From positions 3,889 through 67,888 of the forward strand of contig JANOYV010000096.1 of the NCBI GenBank assembly GCA_031429105.1: 64,000 nt of DNA, written 5' to 3'. A model generated the notes under the pieces. That model was not told where the DNA came from, made no database searches, and worked only from the letters and a program-made list of their open reading frames with translations. Below, piece after piece: positions 33,110 to 42,032 of this stretch. Each line of letters opens with the position of its first letter. The stretch's first letter is position 1. The translations under genes were made by a program, and so were the position numbers. The DNA comes from JAKFWF01 sp031429105 (GTDB lineage Bacteria > Pseudomonadota > Alphaproteobacteria > Rhizobiales > Hyphomicrobiaceae).

Positions 33110-34403
33110 TGGGTCGGTCCTTGTAGCCGAGCGAGCGCCACTTCGGCTTTTCAGCAGCAGTCGATTTACCTGTCTCGCCAACATCGAGGCAACTGAGATA
33201 CCAGTCAACAAACTGTTGAACATTGGTCTCGCGCGTTTTCGAATACGGGCCCGGCACGAACGCAGGCGACGTCACACCGGCCTGGTTCGCCTGGCAGATC
33301 ACCCAGTCTTGCTCGGACGTGCGCTGCCAAAAGGGCAACAACCGATCAAGCTCATAATCGCGCCCCTCAACCGCGTCCTTGTGCACGAACCACGAAACGT
33401 CGACCTGCGTGGTTGCAGCCGAAAGCGGCGTGATACGTGTGGCAACGGCGTGGTCGTCACTCGCATGTTGCCAGAAGTTCGGGAAAACGGTCGCGCGCAG
33501 CGTGCCATCACTCCACGCATTTTTCTGGCGAAATGTACCCATCAGCGGAGCAGTGGGCTGGCCGTCGAGGCTCTGTGTTTTCCACCCTGCTGTCAGAGGG
33601 GCACGCGTGATGCGCCAGAACTTGCCTGTCATGTCGGATGCAGAAACAGCCGCGCCCAGCCCCAGCGCTGCAAACCGATCATTCGCCAATGCCGTCTGCC
33701 GATCCACTTCCGGCAGGTCGGCCTCGGTGAACCGCGCCGTGTCATACACACCCTTCACATACTCAGGATGCGCGTGATCGCAGTGATAGCACTCTCGATT
33801 GTTCTCAAAAATCAATTTCCAGTTGGCAGCCACAGTATAGCGAATGGTGTGAGCGAGCTTAGCATCGACAAACCCCTGATGCTGCATTTGGGCAGCAATT
33901 TCGGCAGCGCCCTCGTCGAACGGAACCGCGTCGCCGCCTAGACAAACGAACATCACCCCACCGAGATTTTTCAACGCCACCGGATGAAGACCAAGTTGCG
34001 ATTGGTGGATACCGAACTCGCGCTCCGTCGGTGTCCGCAGGCGACCATCAAGTTCGTAGGTCCAGGCGTGGTAGGGGCAGGTCAGGGTTCGATTGTGACC
34101 GGCTTCAGCGTTACAAATACGTGCACCACGGTGACGGCAGGTGTTGTGAAACGCGCGGACATCGTCATTCGCACCGCGCGTCACAACGATGCGATCCGCC
34201 CCCACGTCCCATGTCATCCAATCACCAACATTAGGAATCTGACAGGCATGTCCCGCATAGAGCCAATGACGACGCCAGACGAGATCGAGGTCGGCGTTGA
34301 AGACTTCGGGTGACACATAAAACGGCCGGGTGAGCGGGCCTCCTGAAACGTAGGCGTTCTTCAATTTGGCAATATGCGAAGTATCAAACTCGTAGGCGGT
34401 CAT
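33102..34403 (-). CDS. Rieske non-heme iron oxygenase, GbcA-like demethylase type
   Basis: 433 residues from ATG 34403 (GTG 34418 also possible). Rieske domain: CRHRGARI...CPYHAW (C-x-H, C-x2-H). Catalytic domain: ENNRECYHCDHAHPEY supplies the mononuclear-iron His pair and bridging Asp. The order and motif match the glycine-betaine/stachydrine demethylase group rather than aromatic-ring dioxygenases. No small subunit or reductase is adjacent, as in the GbcA group, which uses a separate reductase; fpr at 23860 is a candidate. Between an FAD amine oxidase and phnY, it likely removes N-methyl groups from a methylated aminophosphonate such as trimethyl-AEP. Inferred, not shown. Confidence 0.88.
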   Translation of the reverse strand: MTAYEFDTSHIAKLKNAYVSGGPLTRPFYVSPEVFNADLDLVWRRHWLYAGHACQIPNVGDWMTWDVGADRIVVTRGANDDVRAFHNTCRHRGARICNAEAGHNRTLTCPYHAWTYELDGRLRTPTEREFGIHQSQLGLHPVALKNLGGVMFVCLGGDAVPFDEGAAEIAAQMQHQGFVDAKLAHTIRYTVAANWKLIFENNRECYHCDHAHPEYVKGVYDTARFTEADLPEVDRQTALANDRFAALGLGAAVSASDMTGKFWRITRAPLTAGWKTQSLDGQPTAPLMGTFRQKNAWSDGTLRATVFPNFWQHASDDHAVATRITPLSAATTQVDVSWFVHKDAVEGRDYELDRLLPFWQRTSEQDWVICQANQAGVTSPAFVPGPYSKTRETNVQQFVDWYLSCLDVGETGKSTAAEKPKWRSLGYKDRPNG

Positions 34404-34423
34404 TGTTGTTTCCACCACTGTCT

Positions 34424-34446
34424 TCCCCGGGTTAGTCCCGAGGATG
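34424..34446. repeat. Degenerate REP-like hairpin before the Rieske gene
   Basis: CCCCGGG, TTAGT, CCCGAGG form a 7-bp stem with one mismatch in the 60-bp gap between phnY and the Rieske gene. It resembles half of the REP-like element at 15945 (CCCGGGG...CCCCGGG). Could be an eroded copy. Confidence 0.35.
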
Positions 34447-34463
34447 CTACCGTTTTGTTGCGA

Positions 34464-35921
34464 TCATGTCGGCCACGGCAGCGAGTAGGTCTTGACGTTG
34501 GAGTAGCTCTTCATGGCTTCCCACACGCCTTCCTTGTAGCCGAGCCCTGAATCCTTGATCCCGCCAAACGGGCTCATTTCGATGCGATAGCCGGGCACTT
34601 CCCACACATTGACTGTGCCGACATCGAGCCCGTTGATGAAACGGGTTACCGTATCGAGCCGGTTGGTACAAATGCCCGACGACAATCCGAACGCGGTCGA
34701 GTTGGCAATTTTAATGATCTGGTCGATGTCGCCCGGCACGCGGATGATCGGCACAACCGGGCCGAAGGTCTCCTCGTGCACCAACTCGCACGTGTAGGGT
34801 ACGTGGTCGACGACCGTGACCGGGAAGAGCGCCCCTTTGCGCTGATCGCCATAAAGGAGTTTCGCGCCTTTCTCGACGGCATCGGCGACGCGGGCTTCAA
34901 ACTGCTTTGCGGCAGCCTCGTGGATCACCGTGCCGACATCGACAGTCGGGTCCATCGGGTCGCCGCATTTCAGTTTTTTCGCTTTAGCAAGTACCAGTTC
35001 GGCGAACTTATCTGCCACCTTCTCGCAAACGAGAATACGCTTCACCGCCGTGCACCGCTGCCCGGAATTTTTGGTTGCCCCTTGAACCGCCAATTCAGCC
35101 GCTTTGTCGAGATCGGAATCCGACAAATCATCCATTACAATCAGAGGATCGTTGCCACCGAGTTCAAGCACGAGGCGTTTGTAGCCAGCCTTCTCGGCAA
35201 TATATTTGCCAACTCGTACCGAGCCAGTGAACGTCACCACATCAGCATGGGGGTCGGTGATCATGGCATCGCCCATGGTCCGCGGATTGCCAGTGACGAT
35301 CGACAACATTTCGGGCGGCAGGCCCGCCTCATACAAGATGTCGGCGAGCAGTAGCGCCGTCAGCGGCGTTAATTCGGTGGGTTTTGCCACCATGCGATTA
35401 TTCATCGCGATCGACGGTGCGATCTTGTGACTGATCATATTCAAGGGGTGATTAAACGGCGTGATCGCCGAGATGCAGCCCAACACGGGGCCACGCGACG
35501 TGTAAATCCGTCGTGCCTTGCCGTGGGGCGTGATATCGCAGGAATACACTTCACTGTCGTCGCGGATCGCGAGTTGACCAGCCAGCGAATACACATCGTA
35601 AGCGCGACCGACTTCGTAGATGCTGTCCTTAAGACACAGACCTGATTCAGCCGTGATGATGAGCGCGATCTCGTCTCGACGTTTTGCCAAAATCTCAGCC
35701 GTCTTCATTAAAATCTTTTGCCGATCGTATTTAGTCAGCTTGGATTTGTAGGCATAGCCGATCTTGAATGCTTCTGCGACTTGAGCGGGCGAAGCCGCCG
35801 GCACGGTCGCAATCACTTTGTTCGTGTAGGGGTTGCGAACTTCAACCTGGGCATCCGCATCAACAAGCTTGCCTGCAATTCGCATCTTTTCGTGCGCTTT
35901 GATTGGAAGCTTCTGCGACAT
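34464..35921 (-). CDS. phnY: Phosphonoacetaldehyde dehydrogenase
   Basis: 485 residues, aldehyde dehydrogenase family. Key residues: AITPFNHPLNMISHKIAPSIA (N for oxyanion), TFTGSVRVGKYIAEKAG, the general-base Glu in LELGGNDPL, catalytic Cys in NSGQRCTAVKRI, EETFGPVVPIIR, SPFGGIKDSGLGYKEG. It oxidises phosphonoacetaldehyde to phosphonoacetate with NAD. The assignment rests on position between phnA and the oxidases; the family alone would also fit other aldehydes. M at 35921 is preferred; 35936 is alternative. 18 bp or more after phnA. Confidence 0.9.
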   Translation of the reverse strand: MSQKLPIKAHEKMRIAGKLVDADAQVEVRNPYTNKVIATVPAASPAQVAEAFKIGYAYKSKLTKYDRQKILMKTAEILAKRRDEIALIITAESGLCLKDSIYEVGRAYDVYSLAGQLAIRDDSEVYSCDITPHGKARRIYTSRGPVLGCISAITPFNHPLNMISHKIAPSIAMNNRMVAKPTELTPLTALLLADILYEAGLPPEMLSIVTGNPRTMGDAMITDPHADVVTFTGSVRVGKYIAEKAGYKRLVLELGGNDPLIVMDDLSDSDLDKAAELAVQGATKNSGQRCTAVKRILVCEKVADKFAELVLAKAKKLKCGDPMDPTVDVGTVIHEAAAKQFEARVADAVEKGAKLLYGDQRKGALFPVTVVDHVPYTCELVHEETFGPVVPIIRVPGDIDQIIKIANSTAFGLSSGICTNRLDTVTRFINGLDVGTVNVWEVPGYRIEMSPFGGIKDSGLGYKEGVWEAMKSYSNVKTYSLPWPT

Positions 35922-35954
35922 GAATTCATCCTGCATGGGGTTTGCGAAACCTTC

Positions 35955-37196
35955 TCAAACGATACGATTGAGCGCGACATCGAACACATCGAAGTTACGC
36001 AAGGAATGGTCGGCAGGGAGCTTAATGCGCCGATTTGCAATCATCGGAACCCGCTGCTCGGTCACGCCGCCATGACTGCGCAACGGCTCGTCAAGGCCCG
36101 ACAAGTCGTGCTTGTGGGCTACCGTACCAAGCGTTTGGTGTCGTGTTGAAATCACCACAATCTGACCAAGCCGGTCGGCCGGCAATTCGAAGCATTTAAC
36201 TGCGTCTTCCTGCGACAATGCCATTTCGATGCCAGGCGTTGATCGCAGGCGTGCAAGCAGTGGCCGGAAATCGAGCGTCGGATCCACGTGGATGGTCGCA
36301 AAAGATCCCAATGCGCCGTGGTGAGCGACGTAAGGGTCGGTGATCGGCAAAATCACGCGCACTTTGCCCGCACCAAGCCAACTTTCGATCAACGTTTCGA
36401 GATAGATGACGTTGGGTTCCTTGGTCACTGGATCGTGTTTGTCGTTCATGCCGTGATCGGCGGTCGCGACAATAATGGCGCCCATCTCGTCGAGCGCCGC
36501 AAGATAGCGATCAATCATAATATAAAAATCATTGGCAATCTTGGTTCCAGGGCCGGCCTTGTGTTGAATGTAATCTGTCGTCGACAGGTACATCAGATCG
36601 GGGCGATGGTGCTTCATCAGCTTGACGCCACTCGCAAACACGAACTCCGACAAATCGGCGGAATAGACTTCCGGCAGTGGTTTGCCAACAAACGACAGGA
36701 CGTCGTCAATTCCATTGTCGCGCTTGGTTGCCTTATCGGCTTTCTCCGATGAAAATGCGATTGCGCGCCCAGTGCCGTAGTCGAGACCGTGCGACAACAG
36801 CAAACGCAGTTTATCTTTCGCCGTAACCATCGCAACCTTGGCGCCTGCATCGTGGAACGTACGCAGGATTGTCGGTGCCCGCAGGAACTTTGGATCGTTC
36901 ATCATCACTTCGGTTGCGGTCGCGGCATCGTAGAAAAAATTGCCGGCGATCCCGTGCACGGCAGGCGGCCGCCCGGTTATGATCGAGAGATTATTCGGGT
37001 TCGTGAAACTCGGGATGACGCTGTCGGCGAGCACGTTCGCGCCAGCGCGCATGAACCGGGCAAAAGTTGGCGCATGCCCCGTCTTGATCGCCGCTTCGAT
37101 ATAACCTGGTTCCGAACCATCAAGACAGACGACCACGGTCGGGGCTGACGGCCAGGCATATTCGCGACCATTGCAGGTAATCGGGGATTTGCTCAT
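35955..37196 (-). CDS. phnA: Phosphonoacetate hydrolase
   Basis: 413 residues, alkaline-phosphatase superfamily. First metal-binding Asp in VVVCLDGSEPGY; nucleophile Thr in SFTNPNNLSIITG (residue 65, corresponding to the Thr of the Sinorhizobium enzyme); metal ligands in STTDYIQHKAGPG and ATADHGMNDKH; late His in RSHGGVTEQ. It cleaves the C-P bond of phosphonoacetate, giving acetate and phosphate. Between phnY and phnW in one operon: PhnW, PhnA and PhnY together mineralise 2-aminoethylphosphonate. Note this phnA is unrelated to the E. coli gene of that name. Confidence 0.95.
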   Translation of the reverse strand: MSKSPITCNGREYAWPSAPTVVVCLDGSEPGYIEAAIKTGHAPTFARFMRAGANVLADSVIPSFTNPNNLSIITGRPPAVHGIAGNFFYDAATATEVMMNDPKFLRAPTILRTFHDAGAKVAMVTAKDKLRLLLSHGLDYGTGRAIAFSSEKADKATKRDNGIDDVLSFVGKPLPEVYSADLSEFVFASGVKLMKHHRPDLMYLSTTDYIQHKAGPGTKIANDFYIMIDRYLAALDEMGAIIVATADHGMNDKHDPVTKEPNVIYLETLIESWLGAGKVRVILPITDPYVAHHGALGSFATIHVDPTLDFRPLLARLRSTPGIEMALSQEDAVKCFELPADRLGQIVVISTRHQTLGTVAHKHDLSGLDEPLRSHGGVTEQRVPMIANRRIKLPADHSLRNFDVFDVALNRIV

Positions 37197-37220
37197 TGAT
37201 CTACCCTGAAGTGTGAAGGT

Positions 37221-38375
37221 TCACGCAGCCGATTTGAGATCTGTAACGCCCATATCGCGGAGCACGTCAGCGACGACGCTGAGGAAGCCGCGCATGTGGT
37301 CTTCGTTGATGCGACCGATACAGCCGATGCGAAAGCTGTCGGCGACCGTGAGCTTACCAGGATAGATCACGTACCCACGATCCTTGAGCGCGTCATAGAA
37401 CGCTTGGAACTTGAACTTGGAGTGGAGCGGCATGTGAAAGGTGTAAATGATCGGCGCTTGCAGCGGCGCAGGCAGGAGCAGCTTGAAGCCGAGCGCCTGC
37501 ATGCCCGCCGCCAGCACTTCGCCGTTTCGCGCATATCGACCGCCACGCCCCGGCTGCCCGCCTTCGGCAAAAAATTCCATCAGTGCTTGATGAAACGACA
37601 CGATCACATGAATCGGCGGCGTAAACCGATATTGACCCGTCTTGACGAAGTTCTGCCATTGGTCGTGAAGGTCGAGCGTAAGTGTTGTGGCATTGCCCTT
37701 CGTCTCGGCAAGTGCTGCCTCGCGTGCAATGACAAAGCCGAGCCCAGGCACACCCTCGATGCACTTATTGGATGATGCGGCAATCGCATCGACTTGGAGC
37801 GTGCGCACATCAAGCGGCAACGCACCGAACGCGCTCATGCTGTCGAGCAGGAACCTTCGGCCGTGCTTCGCCGTGAGCGCCGCCACCTCATTGATCGGGT
37901 TTAATATTCCACTGGTCGTTTCACAATGGATCATGAAAACGTGGGAAATCGAAGCGTCAACTTTGAGCACTGCGTCAATCTTCGCCAAATCCGGCGGTGT
38001 GTCCTCTGGGGTTTCCCGTACCACCACCAACCGGCGTGCAATTTCAAGGATTCTGCGCGCGCGCTGCCCGTAAGCACCGTTGATTAGGACCAGCACTTTG
38101 CCAGTTGGTGGCACGAACGTTGTCAGCATTGCTTCCACCGCAAATGTGCCAGACCCTTGCATTGGCACGGTCACATAGCGGCCTTGGCCGTGCACCACCT
38201 CAGGCAGGCGCTCCAGCACTTCACGATTGATCGCCAGGAAGCCCGCATCCCGCGAGCCCCAATCGTGCACCATCACGGCCTTTACGGCACGCGATGTTGT
38301 CAAAGGACCTGGTGTCAATAATAGAGCATCGCCGGTTTCCGACATGCCGCGGTGCGCTGTTGTTGGGCCACCCAT
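37221..38375 (-). CDS. phnW: 2-Aminoethylphosphonate:pyruvate aminotransferase
   Basis: 384 residues from ATG 38375, with AAAGGAT just upstream; the frame runs on to 39092 but that part is antisense to the Na/Pi gene. Fold type I PLP enzyme of the class V group: LLLTPGPLTTSRAVKAVM, GSGTFAVEAMLTTFVP, HCETTSGILNPINEVA, SMSAFGALPLDV, Schiff-base Lys in SSNKCIEGVPGLGFVI, and RFTPPIHVIVSFHQAL. It moves the amino group of AEP to pyruvate, giving phosphonoacetaldehyde and alanine. First gene of the leftward phosphonate operon, divergent from the Na/Pi transporter. Confidence 0.95.
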   Translation of the reverse strand: MGGPTTAHRGMSETGDALLLTPGPLTTSRAVKAVMVHDWGSRDAGFLAINREVLERLPEVVHGQGRYVTVPMQGSGTFAVEAMLTTFVPPTGKVLVLINGAYGQRARRILEIARRLVVVRETPEDTPPDLAKIDAVLKVDASISHVFMIHCETTSGILNPINEVAALTAKHGRRFLLDSMSAFGALPLDVRTLQVDAIAASSNKCIEGVPGLGFVIAREAALAETKGNATTLTLDLHDQWQNFVKTGQYRFTPPIHVIVSFHQALMEFFAEGGQPGRGGRYARNGEVLAAGMQALGFKLLLPAPLQAPIIYTFHMPLHSKFKFQAFYDALKDRGYVIYPGKLTVADSFRIGCIGRINEDHMRGFLSVVADVLRDMGVTDLKSAA

Positions 38376-38607
38376 CGCAAGGATCCTTTGGTATCGGAAA
38401 ATTATTGGTTCGACAACGTTACGATGGATCAACTCATAGAGCCAATATGATATCTCGATCCATTGTATAGGTTTTATCAATAGTCGGGCGCGCACATGAA
38501 CACCGAAGGTCATATTTGTATTGCAATCGATGGGTGGTTGCGGACAGATCAGTCGCTTGACGAATCCGATACTGGGTGGCGACACCTCGGAAACCAGAAA
38601 GACAGGC
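38376..38607. promoter_or_regulatory. Divergent promoter region of phnW and the Na/Pi transporter
   Basis: The 232 bp are AT-rich and carry a spaced inverted repeat, ATGGATC (38424-38430) and GATCCAT (38457-38463), 26 bases apart, just upstream of phnW. No regulator gene lies nearby; in other bacteria a LysR-type PhnR often does this job. Promoter elements were not assigned. Confidence 0.4.
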
Positions 38608-40311
38608 ATGGCAGGTAGTGAACTATTGCTGACGCTGTTGGGCGGAGTCGCTTTACTGCTCTGGGGCGTCCGCATGGTCCGCACCGGCTTGACGAGAACC
38701 TTCGGTGCAATGCTACGCAGCGTATTGAACCAGGCATCGCGCAACCGTATCATTGCATTCGGCTCAGGCATTGGCGTTGCTGGCGTACTGCAAAGTGCGA
38801 CCGCTACTGCACTGCTTCTGGCTTCATTCGCCGGGCGTGGACTACTCACCTTGCCGATCGCGCTTGCGATCATGCTCGGCGCTGATGTTGGCACCACGCT
38901 CGTTGCCCAGGTTTTTGCCTTCGACGTAAAATGGCTGTGGGCAGCATTCATGATTGTTGGCGTCGTTGCTTTCAACGCCTCATCCAACGATCGCGTCAAA
39001 AGCCTTGGTCGAATATCAATCGGGCTTGCATTGATGCTGTTGGCGCTCAGCGTTCTAAGCGGCGTCTCGGGGGCATTGCGCAACAGCGGCACCGTTCAGA
39101 CCATGTTATCGGCGCTGGCATCCGAGCCGGTTCTCGCCGTGATCATTTCCGCCCTGATCACATGGTTGTCGCACTCCAGTCTCGCCATGGTACTATTTGT
39201 GATGGCGTTGGCCGCAGGTGGATCAGTAACCCCAAGCTTGGCGATCGCGCTCGTGTTAGGTGCCAATATAGGTGGCGCAATCGCACCGTTTATGGCTTTG
39301 TCCGGTTCACCGGTCGCGGCCCGTCGTGTGCCACTGGGCAACTTCGTCGCGCGCACTGCCATTGGGTTGTTAGCGATCCCGTTGATCGGCGTCATCGTTC
39401 CCTTGGTTTTAGGCGTGAGCGCCGATCTTGGACGCCTCGTTTTGAACTTTCACACAGCTTTTAATTTGGTAGTGGCGGTTATGTTCCTGCCGCTGCTTGA
39501 TCCACTCGCAAAGTTCGTAACTTGGGCGCTGCCTGCGCCGGTCGAAACGGCTGATCAGCGGACCCCCCGCCATTTGGACGCAACGATCCTCGATTCACCC
39601 TCCGAGGCACTTGGCTGCGCCATGCGCGAGACGTTGCATGTGGGCGATATCGTTCTCGATATGATGCGCCGCTCTCTCGTGGCCATTGAAGGTAGCGATA
39701 TCAAAATCGTCAGGGAAGTAGAAAAAGCCGATGATGATGTCGATACACTCCACGAGGCGATAAAACTGTATCTTATCCAGGCTTCGAAAACCGAGATGAG
39801 CGAAACCGATAGTCGGCGCTACGTTGAGATTTTGACCTTCACGACGAACCTCGAACATATCGGCGATATCATCGACAAGAACTTGATGGAATTGGCTGCC
39901 AAGAAAATCAAGAAACGGTTACAGTTCTCGGTTGAAGGCCTCGCCGAGTTGAAGCGCTTCCATGGCCAAGTGCTCGACAACATGCGTTTGGCGTTAAATG
40001 TATTCGCCACCCGCGACATCACGCTTGCGCGGCAGTTATTACGCGAAAAAACGTCAATGCGCGCCCACGAGTTCGAGGCCGCTGACCGGCACTTTGCGCG
40101 TCTCCGCGACGGTCGTGCCGAATCGATAGAAACGAGTGCCATCCACCTTGACGTCATTCGTGATCTCAAGCGGATTAATTCGCATCTGACGTCAGTTGCC
40201 TACTCGATCCTCGATGCGGCTGGCGAACTGCGTGAGAGCCGCCTGCTTGAGCGCGCCAAAACACCAAAAACAGTTGACCCTGAGGCCAATTACGGCGCCG
40301 ATCTCAAATAA
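38608..40311 (+). CDS. Na/Pi cotransporter with C-terminal PhoU-like domain
   Basis: 567 residues from ATG 38608. N-terminal half: eight or so membrane segments with two Na/Pi repeats (LLWGVRMVRTGLTRTFG, GVLQSATATALLLASFAG and the second SHSSLAMVLFVMALAAGG; QSATAT and SHSSLA are the paired QSSS-type signatures). C-terminal half (from about 355): PhoU-type helices, for example LGCAMRETLHVGDIVLDMM and LEHIGDIIDKNLMELAAKKIKK. Divergent from phnW. Mineralising an aminophosphonate for carbon or nitrogen frees more phosphate than needed, so this may export or balance it; inferred. Its end overlaps the next gene by 8 bp (convergent). Confidence 0.9.
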   Translation: MAGSELLLTLLGGVALLLWGVRMVRTGLTRTFGAMLRSVLNQASRNRIIAFGSGIGVAGVLQSATATALLLASFAGRGLLTLPIALAIMLGADVGTTLVAQVFAFDVKWLWAAFMIVGVVAFNASSNDRVKSLGRISIGLALMLLALSVLSGVSGALRNSGTVQTMLSALASEPVLAVIISALITWLSHSSLAMVLFVMALAAGGSVTPSLAIALVLGANIGGAIAPFMALSGSPVAARRVPLGNFVARTAIGLLAIPLIGVIVPLVLGVSADLGRLVLNFHTAFNLVVAVMFLPLLDPLAKFVTWALPAPVETADQRTPRHLDATILDSPSEALGCAMRETLHVGDIVLDMMRRSLVAIEGSDIKIVREVEKADDDVDTLHEAIKLYLIQASKTEMSETDSRRYVEILTFTTNLEHIGDIIDKNLMELAAKKIKKRLQFSVEGLAELKRFHGQVLDNMRLALNVFATRDITLARQLLREKTSMRAHEFEAADRHFARLRDGRAESIETSAIHLDVIRDLKRINSHLTSVAYSILDAAGELRESRLLERAKTPKTVDPEANYGADLK

Positions 40312-41368
40312 TCTCGTCTTCATCGAGGACGGGTTCAGATGCCATGTCCTGCACCATATCACGCGTCACCGACTTGGGCGCTCCCAACTCCTCGGACCAC
40401 GCAATATGGAACAGAGCGTCGCCCATATTCACGATCGGCAGTGTGGTGCGACCAATGATGATTCCACGCCGCGGCGAGCGGACGGCAACGTCTTGATCCT
40501 CATAGGGGTTGGCGATAAAGCCAATCACTTCATCCTGACTGACAGCATCACCAATGCGTTTGTTGGTGCGCAGCACACCGCCTTCGGGCGAACGCACCCA
40601 TTTCGAAGCATTGGCGAATACCGGCATCCGGCGATCTGGATCGTGCCCAGGTGCCAGCGCGCCCTCCGGCAACTCAAGCATCCCAATTGACAACATGACG
40701 TTGGCGATACCGTCGACCCCAGCTTTGATGGCAAACTCATCGAACCGCAAACCTTCGCCGCCCTCGTAAACCAGCACATCGACACCAGCCTCGCGGGCGG
40801 CTTTACGCAATGAGCCGGAGCGCTCAGGACTCTCGAGGACAACTTGCGCACCGAAGGCTGCCGAGAGCTCATAGCACCTCGGACGTTTGACGAAAGCGCT
40901 ACGGATTTGTGGCAAGTTTACCCGGTGGACGGCAGCTGTATGGAGGTCAATGCCTATTTGACAGCGCTTCACCACTTCGGTCAGGAGCAGGTTGGCCAAC
41001 CTCGCCGCGAGCGAACCGTTGGGTGAACCCGGGAACGAGCGATTGAGATCGCGGCGATCGGGGAGATATCGCGAGCGACTGATAAAGCCATATGCATTGA
41101 CAACCGGGACACAAAGCAAGGTGCCCCGGATATTACCGGGTTTCAAAATTCGCAAAACCCGCCGAATAATTTCGACACCGTTGAGCTCGTCACCGTGGAC
41201 GGCGGCTGAGATGAACATTGTTGGTCCCGGCTGGGCACCATGCAGCACGTGGACAGGCAATGTGACCGGCGTATGATTTGACAGTTTTGAAACCGGCAAA
41301 TCAACAAGCCCACGCTCTCCAGGCGCAATTGACACCCCACCGATCGTAAACGCGGGGCGCGGTGTCAC
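40304..41368 (-). CDS. Succinylglutamate desuccinylase/aspartoacylase-family zinc deacylase
   Basis: About 354 residues from GTG 41368, one base after the upstream stop; ATG 41413 would overlap it by 43 bp. Zinc ligands: His and Glu in AAVHGDELNGVEIIRR and a later His in IDLHTAAVHR; carboxylate near VYEGGEGLRFDE. The C-terminus (MPVFANASKWVRSPEGGVLRTNKRIGDAVSQDEVIGFI) is a barrel-sandwich hybrid-like domain typical of this group. It hydrolyses an N-acyl amino acid or similar amide. Being co-transcribed with a CoA-transferase, it may free an acid that is then activated. Substrate unknown. Confidence 0.85.
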   Translation of the reverse strand: MTPRPAFTIGGVSIAPGERGLVDLPVSKLSNHTPVTLPVHVLHGAQPGPTMFISAAVHGDELNGVEIIRRVLRILKPGNIRGTLLCVPVVNAYGFISRSRYLPDRRDLNRSFPGSPNGSLAARLANLLLTEVVKRCQIGIDLHTAAVHRVNLPQIRSAFVKRPRCYELSAAFGAQVVLESPERSGSLRKAAREAGVDVLVYEGGEGLRFDEFAIKAGVDGIANVMLSIGMLELPEGALAPGHDPDRRMPVFANASKWVRSPEGGVLRTNKRIGDAVSQDEVIGFIANPYEDQDVAVRSPRRGIIIGRTTLPIVNMGDALFHIAWSEELGAPKSVTRDMVQDMASEPVLDEDEII

Positions 41369-41369
41369 C

Positions 41370-42008
41370 TTAAGCGACCCTAAAGGTAGCCTCGGTTTGA
41401 GCCTGGATTTCATCCAGGCTGACGCCGTCAGCACACTCAAGAAGCGTGAGACCGGTGCCGCCCTTTTTATCGATTGAGAACACCGCCAGGTCGGTGATTA
41501 CGAGATCCACCACCGCTGCGCCTGTCAATGGTAAATTGCAGCGCTTCAAGAGCTTCGACTCGCCCTTTGCCGCATGCTCCATGACAACAACGACGCGCTT
41601 GACGCCAGCGACCAGATCCATCGCGCCGCCCATGCCCTTGACCATTTTACCCGGGATCATCCAGTTCGCTAGATCACCATTCTCGGCGACCTGCATGGCA
41701 CCCAAAATTGACAGATCGATATGCCCACCGCGGATCATGCCAAAACTGTCAGCGCTGGAAAAATAACTCGTTGTCGGCAGCTCAGTGATGGTTTGCTTGC
41801 CAGCATTGATGAGGTCTGCATCCTCTTCGCCTTCGAAGGGGAAGGGGCCCATCCCCAGCATGCCATTTTCACTCTGCAACTGCACCGACATCCCAGCCGG
41901 GATGAAGTTGGATACCAGAGTTGGAATGCCAATCCCGAGGTTGACGTAGAATCCATCGCGCAGCTCTTTCGCCGCGCGCGCCGCCATCTGATCACGTGTC
42001 CAGGCCAT
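41370..42008 (-). CDS. scoB: 3-Oxoacid CoA-transferase subunit B
   Basis: 212 residues, SCOT/AtoA-type. Catalytic Glu in SENGMLGMGPFP, MIRGGHIDLSILGAMQV, KGMGGAMDLVAGVKRVVVVMEH. Works with the subunit A gene 24 bp upstream to move CoA from succinyl-CoA (or another donor) to a 3-keto acid, most often acetoacetate. PcaJ or AtoA are alternatives; no ketoadipate genes are nearby. The 1-bp spacing to the zinc deacylase suggests a three-gene unit. Confidence 0.92.
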   Translation of the reverse strand: MAWTRDQMAARAAKELRDGFYVNLGIGIPTLVSNFIPAGMSVQLQSENGMLGMGPFPFEGEEDADLINAGKQTITELPTTSYFSSADSFGMIRGGHIDLSILGAMQVAENGDLANWMIPGKMVKGMGGAMDLVAGVKRVVVVMEHAAKGESKLLKRCNLPLTGAAVVDLVITDLAVFSIDKKGGTGLTLLECADGVSLDEIQAQTEATFRVA

Positions 42009-42032
42009 AAAAGTCGTCTCCGAATGGAAGGG

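Noticed and set aside
38376..39092. N-terminal extension of phnW to 623 residues
   Set aside because: The extra 239 residues are antisense to the Na/Pi transporter and its promoter region; PhnW similarity begins at ATG 38375, which has a ribosome site.
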